Shown: positions 1 through 3,032 of the stretch, one piece after another
How the letters are laid out: the number at the start of each line of letters is the position of its first letter
How positions within the stretch are numbered: position 1 is the first letter of the stretch
From: UBA4363 sp002393965
GTDB lineage: Bacteria; Bacteroidota; Bacteroidia; Bacteroidales; Paludibacteraceae
Direction of reading: 5' to 3'
DNA length: 20,929 nt
Assembly (NCBI GenBank): GCA_946542925.1
Contig: CAMNLA010000050.1
Location: 1-20,929, forward strand
Translations under genes and position numbers: made by a program
The notes under the pieces: model-generated
The model's input: only the letters and a program-made list of their open reading frames with translations
Told to the model about the DNA's origin: nothing
Databases searched by the model: none

Positions 1-94
1 GCAGCCGTTGATCTCAACATCTGTCGTGCAGAAGGCTGGGATCGAAAGAGATAAAAGAAGAAAGGACAAAACCTTTTTCATAAGCGAAGAAATT

Positions 95-256
95 ATGGAT
101 GAACTGAGCAAAATAAAGCGCAGCATACAGAATATGGCAAGCAAAAACCGCGCCAGCCTCTACACGGCTAAGGTGACGGCTGTGCACGGCGATGTGTGCG
201 ACGTGGACAAGTTTATAACCTTTACGAAATGCAGTAAAAAAGCTTGTCTTTATTAA
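95..256 (+). CDS. Truncated phage-like protein fragment (53 aa)
   Basis: Short reading frame starting at ATG 95, MDELSKIKRSIQNM, followed by KVTAVHGDVCDVD. The frame is open to the left edge of the window, so it could instead be the end of a longer gene. From memory, a charged N-terminal helix followed by an 'xVTAVHGxxCxVx' strand resembles small virion or baseplate-associated proteins of Bacteroidales phages, in which the strand would continue into a beta domain. Here the frame leaves that pattern after DVCDVD and ends in a Lys/Cys-rich tail, so I infer a truncation or a recombination junction. The stop lies just upstream of the first promoter-hairpin cassette (box at 265). The assignment is weak; the sequence itself shows only a short, lysine-rich, probably non-functional remnant. 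Confidence 0.35.
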   Translation: MDELSKIKRSIQNMASKNRASLYTAKVTAVHGDVCDVDKFITFTKCSKKACLY

Positions 257-264
257 AAAGTTCG

Positions 265-272
265 TATGTTTG
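265..272 (+). promoter_or_regulatory. Promoter -7 box of RNA cassette 1
   Basis: TATGTTTG matches the Bacteroidota -7 consensus TAnnTTTG. Only TCGTATGTTTGCGGTG is shared with the other four cassettes; the upstream 20 bases have diverged and overlap the end of the phage-like reading frame. No TTTG is visible at -33. Confidence 0.55.
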
Positions 273-275
273 CGG

Positions 276-340
276 TGTGGAAATCCTCGGTAGTGCAAGT
301 GGACCTCATTATGGTCCGCGCCTATCGAGGTTTTTCCACA
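276..340 (+). ncRNA. Putative small structured RNA 1 of a five-member array
   Basis: The sequence just behind the -7 box folds into one long hairpin. TGTGGAAA (276-283) pairs with TTTCCACA (333-340). CCTCGGTAG (285-293) pairs with CTATCGAGG (322-330) using one G-U pair. GGACC (301-305) pairs with GGTCC (313-317) around the loop TCATTAT. The predicted start of transcription falls at the 5' arm, so the RNA would be almost entirely double-stranded. A weak second hairpin ending in ATTTTT follows at about 344-357 and may end the transcript. No reading frame fits this stretch. The function is unknown; pairing was done by hand and no family is recognised. Confidence 0.5.
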
Positions 341-424
341 TATACAGGGAGATTTTTCTGTCGTCGCATTCCTCGATGTCGCATTTGCAGTTCCACCAAG
401 GGAACATTAAAATCCATATTAATA

Positions 425-455
425 TCCTTTCTTTCATAAATTAATCGTATGTTTG
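425..455 (+). promoter_or_regulatory. Conserved 31-bp promoter block, cassette 2
   Basis: First complete copy of the block that begins TCCTTTCTTTCATAAATT and ends AATCGTATGTTTG. It contains the -7 box TATGTTTG (448-455). The block recurs at 596-626, 818-848 and 1037-1067. The region expected for the -33 element holds CTCCTTTC-like sequence rather than TTTG. Confidence 0.6.
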
Positions 456-456
456 C

Positions 457-530
457 GATGAGAAGACTTCTTAAAACGACCTTCGCAAGCTTGTAGCCCG
501 GGGGCAACGTTTTAGGGAGTCTTCTTCGTC
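457..530 (+). ncRNA. Putative small structured RNA 2 of the array
   Basis: Positions 457-478 pair with 508-530 in a nearly continuous stem of about 20 bp. GATGA pairs with TCGTC; after a single-base bulge GAAGACT pairs with AGTCTTC; a short run of G-U pairs follows; then TAAAACG (472-478) pairs with CGTTTTA (508-514). The apical part (479-507) contains CAAGCTTG and GCCCGGGGGC, which can fold further. The 5' arm begins two bases behind the -7 box of the block at 425-455. There is no convincing T-tract behind the stem, so the 3' end is uncertain. Function unknown. Confidence 0.5.
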
Positions 531-595
531 AATACAGCTGCATTGTTTCTCTCAATTTGTCCGTTATAGAGTACAAACGATAAAAGTGTCTATTC

Positions 596-626
596 TCCTT
601 TCTTTCATAAATTAATCGTATGTTTG
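596..626 (+). promoter_or_regulatory. Conserved 31-bp promoter block, cassette 3
   Basis: Identical to the block at 425-455 over all 31 positions as read by eye, with the -7 box TATGTTTG at 619-626. The identity extends upstream to TTCTCC. Confidence 0.6.
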
Positions 627-632
627 TAGTGT

Positions 633-681
633 GGAGGGGCGAGGGTTGCGGCTCTACCTTTTGAGCCACCTCGTTTCCTTC
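633..681 (+). ncRNA. Putative small structured RNA 3 of the array
   Basis: CGAGG (640-644) pairs with CCTCG (669-673). GGCTC (650-654) pairs with GAGCC (663-667) around the loop TACCTTTT. GGAGG (633-637) pairs with CCTTC (677-681), with G-U pairs at 638-639. The shortest hairpin of the array, followed by the T-rich stretch CTTTTATCC, a weak terminator at best. It sits directly behind the box at 619-626, as in the other cassettes. Function unknown. Confidence 0.45.
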
Positions 682-753
682 TTTTATCCTGTTATACAAT
701 ATAGGCTCAGTCCCTTGTCGTTTTTAAATACACCCATTTTTACAATGAAGACA

Positions 754-772
754 CACTCGTTAATAACGAGTG
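754..772. repeat. Perfect 9-bp palindrome between RNA cassettes 3 and 4
   Basis: CACTCGTTA and its exact inverse complement TAACGAGTG are separated by one A. A centred palindrome of this type is more typical of a dimeric protein's binding site than of an RNA hairpin, since a one-base loop cannot form. It lies 46 bp upstream of the cassette 4 promoter block. Confidence 0.5.
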
Positions 773-804
773 AGAAAACTCTGAATTTCTCAAACTTTGT
801 TTTT

Positions 805-813
805 TGTGGATAA
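805..813 (-). other. DnaA-box-like 9-mer upstream of cassette 4
   Basis: TGTGGATAA is the complement of TTATCCACA, the canonical DnaA box. It lies 5 bp upstream of the conserved promoter block, and the same 9-mer at the same distance precedes cassette 5. Two copies are too few to suggest a replication origin. Confidence 0.35.
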
Positions 814-817
814 GTTC

Positions 818-848
818 TCCTTTCTTTCTTAAATTAATCGTATGTTTG
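818..848 (+). promoter_or_regulatory. Conserved 31-bp promoter block, cassette 4
   Basis: Differs from the other full copies by a single base (TTTCTTAAA instead of TTTCATAAA). The -7 box TATGTTTG is at 841-848. Confidence 0.6.
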
Positions 849-852
849 CGGT

Positions 853-920
853 GAGAGAGGTTGTTTTACTCACTGGGGCGGCAAGTTTCCGCCTGTGGTA
901 ATTCGGCCTTTCTTTTTTTT
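853..920 (+). ncRNA. Putative small structured RNA 4 of the array, with terminator
   Basis: GAGAGAGGTT (853-862) pairs with GGCCTTTCTT (905-914) using G-U pairs. TTAC (866-869) pairs with GTAA (898-901), CAC (871-873) with GTG (895-897), and GGCGG (877-881) with CCGCC (889-893) around the loop CAAGTTT. The closing stem runs straight into a T-tract (913-920), so the molecule ends like an intrinsic terminator. Promoter, hairpin body and terminator are all present within 80 bp, which makes this one of the two best-supported transcripts of the array. Confidence 0.6.
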
Positions 921-1023
921 AATAGATGGTAATATTCTTACTGATCGTGTACAAATAAAAATTCCCATCATCGTGTAATACAAAATTGAGATAAACATCC
1001 ATACCATCAGCAAGCTGTGTTTT

Positions 1024-1032
1024 TGTGGATAA
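1024..1032 (-). other. DnaA-box-like 9-mer upstream of cassette 5
   Basis: Second copy of TGTGGATAA, with the flanking TTTT on its left also conserved, 4 bp before the promoter block at 1037. Here it is part of a longer direct repeat with 800-848, so it may be conserved only because the whole upstream unit was duplicated. Confidence 0.3.
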
Positions 1033-1036
1033 ATTC

Positions 1037-1067
1037 TCCTTTCTTTCATAAATTAATCGTATGTTTG
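1037..1067 (+). promoter_or_regulatory. Conserved 31-bp promoter block, cassette 5
   Basis: Same sequence as the blocks at 425 and 596, with the -7 box TATGTTTG at 1060-1067. Identity with cassette 4 extends further upstream over TTTTTGTGGATAA. Confidence 0.6.
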
Positions 1068-1071
1068 CATA

Positions 1072-1143
1072 CATCAAAAGTTGATCAGTGCTGCGGCGCC
1101 GGTCGCTTACTTTTGGAGGCGGTTTCGACCGCCTTTTTATTTT
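1072..1143 (+). ncRNA. Putative small structured RNA 5 of the array, with terminator
   Basis: CAAAAGT (1075-1081) pairs with ACTTTTG (1109-1115). The enclosed part contains TGATCA and the palindrome CGGCGCCG, which could fold or pair between molecules. A textbook intrinsic terminator follows: AGGCGGT (1117-1123), loop TTCG, ACCGCCT (1128-1134) and a T-rich run to 1143. Together with the promoter box at 1060-1067 this defines a transcript of about 70 nt with no room for a protein. Function unknown. It is the last member of the array, and the converging gene at 1142-1477 ends against it. Confidence 0.6.
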
Positions 1144-1477
1144 ATCTTGTGCATTCTACTCTGAGCATCTCTTCAACATAGACAAATATCCCTTTGAAGG
1201 ATCTGTGCTGCATAAACCACCTGTGTATTTTGTCTTCCTGTTCTGTTTTCAATTGTTGTACTTTTATTATAGCATAGTCTGCTTGCTCATAGGCGTCGTT
1301 TAGCCTGTCAATGATTTTTACCCCATTCCCCGGCATGCATTTGAAGTCCACGACCCACTGTTTGCCGTTGTTCCATTCCACCACAGCGTCGGCGTTGTTG
1401 TTCTTGCTGAACTGTTTGGCGGTCCTGGCACGTGCCGTGGCGGTGGTGAGCTCCGCATCGGTCCATCGGCTGAACAA
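1142..1477 (-). CDS. Nuclease-fold-like C-terminal fragment (111 aa)
   Basis: The protein contains NNADAVVEWNNGKQWVVDFK (about residues 26-45). An acidic residue, a short strand and then D-x-K is the layout of PD-(D/E)XK-type nuclease cores, and it also resembles toxin or nuclease tails of Bacteroidales phage head proteins and CdiA-type effectors as I remember them. The later motif DRLNDAYEQADYAIIKV is typical of such tails. The only usable start is TTG at 1477, directly behind the minus-strand terminator of the upstream gene, and the frame continues upstream without a stop through that terminator. I therefore infer a fragment cut off from a larger protein. The fold assignment is an inference from one motif; activity is uncertain. 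Confidence 0.45.
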   Translation of the reverse strand: MFSRWTDAELTTATARARTAKQFSKNNNADAVVEWNNGKQWVVDFKCMPGNGVKIIDRLNDAYEQADYAIIKVQQLKTEQEDKIHRWFMQHRSFKGIFVYVEEMLRVECTR

Positions 1478-1483
1478 TAAAAA

Positions 1484-1507
1484 AAGCCGCCCTGGAAAGG
1501 ACGGCTT
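1484..1507 (-). terminator. Intrinsic terminator, copy A
   Basis: Read on the minus strand: AAGCCGTCC, loop TTTCCA, GGGCGGCTT (9-bp stem with one G-U pair), then a T-run (complement of the A-run at 1478-1485). It ends the 68-aa membrane-protein gene. The same terminator recurs at 1909-1932 and 2278-2301. Confidence 0.75.
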
Positions 1508-1533
1508 GTGTATGGGGAAATGGGATGAAGTTG

Positions 1534-1740
1534 TCAGAACGGACCAAGGATGTCGTCATAAGGGTTGCCACTGACATCAGTGTTAATCTTCAGTTTCTTC
1601 GCCTTTGGATAAAAAAGACTGACAATGGCGATGATGACATTCCATATGGGCGAAAACAAAAAGAAGACAATCCCCAGAAATAACACAAACATGCCAATGC
1701 ACAGCATCCAAGCGATAATATGAATGAAGAATGACATCAT
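1534..1740 (-). CDS. Small membrane protein A, C-terminal ...DDILGPF (68 aa)
   Basis: One long or two short hydrophobic helices (about residues 4-45, FFIHIIAWMLCIGMFVLFLG onward) are followed by a Lys-rich segment (YPKAKKLK) and a polar tail NPYDDILGPF. It resembles the 71-aa protein at 2329-2544: shared features are IIAW/GWIIA, a second hydrophobic stretch ending IVSLF/IISLF, a basic turn, NPY, and the final GPF. Start chosen at the first of two consecutive Met codons. The gene ends 27 bp before terminator copy A. No function is recognised; small membrane proteins encoded in tandem in accessory DNA can be phage, toxin-like or immunity proteins, but nothing here decides between these. Confidence 0.55.
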   Translation of the reverse strand: MMSFFIHIIAWMLCIGMFVLFLGIVFFLFSPIWNVIIAIVSLFYPKAKKLKINTDVSGNPYDDILGPF

Positions 1741-1789
1741 GGCTTTGTGTATTTAAGTTTCACTACAATGATATGAAAAATATTTCACA

Positions 1790-1867
1790 ATGGCAAGCAA
1801 TTCGGTAAAATTCAACATAGAGATAGGTGGTGTGGCTGAAGCAGTTCCGGCTGAGGAACATGGCTGA
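1790..1867 (+). CDS. Possible 25-aa peptide or gene remnant, copy 1
   Basis: ATG at 1790 opens a frame reading MASNSVKFNIEIGGV and stopping after 25 codons inside the first arm of a perfect hairpin. A near-identical frame exists at 2162-2239. Between the copies most base changes alter amino acids (S/N, S/T, K/S, E/G), so there is no clear coding conservation. From memory, tail tape-measure proteins of Bacteroidales phages begin in a similar way, which would make this the duplicated 5' end of a lost phage gene. It could also be a real microprotein or pure chance. Confidence 0.2.
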   Translation: MASNSVKFNIEIGGVAEAVPAEEHG

Positions 1868-1908
1868 GCTGCTCTCTGCCATGTTCGGGGCGAAGAAAAC
1901 AATAAAAA

Positions 1909-1932
1909 AAGCCGCCCTGGAAAGGACGGCTT
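1909..1932 (-). terminator. Intrinsic terminator, copy B
   Basis: Minus-strand stem AAGCCGTCC/GGGCGGCTT with loop TTTCCA and a following T-run. It ends the 52-aa membrane-protein gene that stops at 1955. Confidence 0.75.
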
Positions 1933-1954
1933 GATATGAAAAAAAGGCTCTCTA

Positions 1955-2113
1955 TCAGAATGGATCAAAGAGACCGCCTCCCCAGCTATCGGTATTACCT
2001 GTTAAGATGTCTTTGATAACAATGGCAAAGAATGAAATAATGGCCAAAAAGGTTACTATCACGGCGATCATGACAAGAATTGAACCTAATATGACAGCTA
2101 ATGACATTAACAT
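1955..2113 (-). CDS. Small membrane protein B, C-terminal ...GGLFDPF (52 aa)
   Basis: Start CAT at 2111-2113 read on the minus strand. The product begins MLMSLAVILGSILVMIAVIV, continues as one long hydrophobic helix to about residue 33, then has a short polar tail KDILTGNTDSWGGG and ends LFDPF. Placement is identical to its neighbours: a terminator 22 bp behind the stop and a repeat copy in front of the start. The final (G/D)PF tripeptide is shared with proteins A and C, although the helices differ in sequence and this one is shorter. It is a single-pass membrane peptide of unknown function. Confidence 0.5.
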   Translation of the reverse strand: MLMSLAVILGSILVMIAVIVTFLAIISFFAIVIKDILTGNTDSWGGGLFDPF

Positions 2114-2161
2114 GGCTTTTAGTTTTTAAGTTCACTACAATGATATTGAAAATAACTGACA

Positions 2162-2239
2162 ATGGCAAACAATACCGTAAGTTTTAACATAGAGATAGGT
2201 GGTGTGGCTGGAGCAGTTCCGGCTGAGGAACATGGCTGA
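2162..2239 (+). CDS. Possible 25-aa peptide or gene remnant, copy 2
   Basis: Frame MANNTVSFNIEIGGV, the same length and stop position as 1790-1867, with the last ten residues nearly identical. See that entry for the alternatives; the two copies are only as similar as the repeat in which they lie. Confidence 0.2.
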   Translation: MANNTVSFNIEIGGVAGAVPAEEHG

Positions 2240-2277
2240 GCTGCTCTCTGCCATGTTCGGGCGAAGAAAAAATAAAA

Positions 2278-2301
2278 AAGCCGCCCCGGAAAGGACGGCT
2301 T
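2278..2301 (-). terminator. Intrinsic terminator, copy C
   Basis: Minus-strand stem AAGCCGTCC/GGGCGGCTT with loop TTTCCG, followed by T-rich sequence. It lies 28 bp behind the stop of the 71-aa membrane-protein gene. The sequence between the stop and the terminator also matches copy A. Confidence 0.75.
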
Positions 2302-2328
2302 GTGTATGGGGAAAATGGGATGAAGTTG

Positions 2329-2544
2329 TCAGAACGGGCCCATGATTCTGGTGATTTCTCTCGGTATGCCGGAAGATCCATTGAAAGGGTCTTCTTTGTA
2401 TGGATTCTTGACTTTCTTATTAAAGAGTGAGATTATGAAAAGAATTGGAGCGACAATAGCGTAGTAAAACAACGCCACAATTATGAATGCAAAGAACACA
2501 CATCCAGAAATAGCAATAATCCAACCTAATAATGTAATTATCAT
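2329..2544 (-). CDS. Small membrane protein C, C-terminal ...RIMGPF (71 aa)
   Basis: The start at 2544 is chosen because it gives a product (MIITLLGWIIAISG...) that aligns over its length with the 68-aa protein A. A longer form of 101 aa from 2634 is possible and would add another hydrophobic helix plus a basic RKKNCR turn. Two hydrophobic stretches (about residues 3-22 and 24-43) are followed by NKKVKNPYK, a polar linker and the terminal IMGPF. It is the best-preserved and most upstream member of the three-gene minus-strand series. No known family recognised. Confidence 0.5.
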   Translation of the reverse strand: MIITLLGWIIAISGCVFFAFIIVALFYYAIVAPILFIISLFNKKVKNPYKEDPFNGSSGIPREITRIMGPF

Positions 2545-2750
2545 ACGACAGTTCTTTTTTCTCAACGGCAACAAGATAATTGAAAATCCATAAAAAAACA
2601 AGAATATGGCAGAAAAAGTGAACTTTACCATCAATCTTGATGGAAATTTTTATGAGTCCCAAATTATAGAAAAACTTTTGAGACAAACGGCTCCCCTACC
2701 CCATCAAAATCTTTTTTTTCCGGACCCGCAAAAAAAAGAAAAGAGACAGT

Positions 2751-2849
2751 GGAGTAACAGTGGAGTAGTAGTGGAGTAGTAGTGGAGTAGTATTGGAGTG
2801 GTATTGGAGTGGTATTGGAGTGGTATTGGAGTAGTAGTGGAGTAGTGAG
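2751..2849. repeat. Minisatellite, 11-bp period, nine units
   Basis: GGAG recurs exactly every 11 bp at 2751, 2762, 2773, 2784, 2795, 2806, 2817, 2828 and 2839. There are two main unit types, GGAGTAGTAGT and GGAGTGGTATT, arranged in blocks. A period of 11 is not a multiple of three, so the minus-strand reading frame across it is incidental. The rest of 2545-2950 holds no gene I can support; it includes purine-rich, low-complexity sequence (2850-2935). Confidence 0.85.
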
Positions 2850-2952
2850 ATGGGAAAGAGGGGAGAGAGGGGGTACGTGGTGCGTGGAATGAGAAGAGAA
2901 CGGGAGGAAAAAGTAAATAAAGGGACGGGGTGAGAAATTCATAAAATTTGTT

Positions 2953-2960
2953 TATCTTTG
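2953..2960 (+). promoter_or_regulatory. secDF promoter (-7 box)
   Basis: TATCTTTG matches TAnnTTTG and is followed by CCCC, giving a leader of about 65 nt before the secDF start. No clear TTTG is found 19-21 bp upstream. Confidence 0.6.
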
Positions 2961-3032
2961 CCCCTCAAAATGCCCTTTCGGCACCAAAAGAGATCACAAC
3001 AAACTAAAAACAAATAACTTAAACCAAAGAAA

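Larger units (their letters stand above)
1752..1932. repeat. Dispersed ~180-bp direct repeat, copy 1
   Basis: Very similar to 2125-2301, with a handful of substitutions and small indels by eye. It covers the upstream region of the adjacent minus-strand gene, a 25-codon plus-strand frame, a perfect hairpin (GAACATGGC 1856-1864 with GCCATGTTC 1878-1886) and terminator copy B. The repeat unit is one cassette of the small membrane-protein gene series. Confidence 0.7.
2125..2301. repeat. Dispersed ~180-bp direct repeat, copy 2
   Basis: Second copy of the block at 1752-1932, containing the same short frame, the same perfect hairpin (2228-2236 with 2250-2258) and the terminator. The copies start about 370 bp apart, one membrane-protein cassette per period. 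Confidence 0.7.

Noticed and set aside
631..813. 60-codon plus-strand frame across RNA cassette 3
   Set aside because: Composition without protein character, covers the hairpin and the intercassette DNA, and has no counterpart in the other cassettes.
805..1032. Chromosomal replication origin because of DnaA-box 9-mers
   Set aside because: Only two exact boxes, no cluster and no dnaA, dnaN or other origin-linked gene nearby; the boxes are part of duplicated cassette DNA.
265..1143. CRISPR array
   Set aside because: Repeats are 31 bp, but the intervals are 140-190 bp, each starts with a hairpin, and no cas genes are near. The repeat is a promoter, not a CRISPR repeat.
265..1143. Type III antitoxin RNA repeats
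   Set aside because: Antitoxin repeats are near-identical short tandem units next to a toxin gene of ToxN type. Here the RNA bodies differ and no such toxin is visible.
1753..2381. Minus-strand frames of 71 and 65 codons across the repeat copies
   Set aside because: They read through the terminators and the repeat, and they disagree with the membrane-protein gene frames and signals.
2664..2942. Minus-strand frame of 92 codons with a Thr/Leu/Tyr/Ser-rich repeat
   Set aside because: Translation of the 11-bp minisatellite; a period not divisible by three and the low complexity argue against coding.
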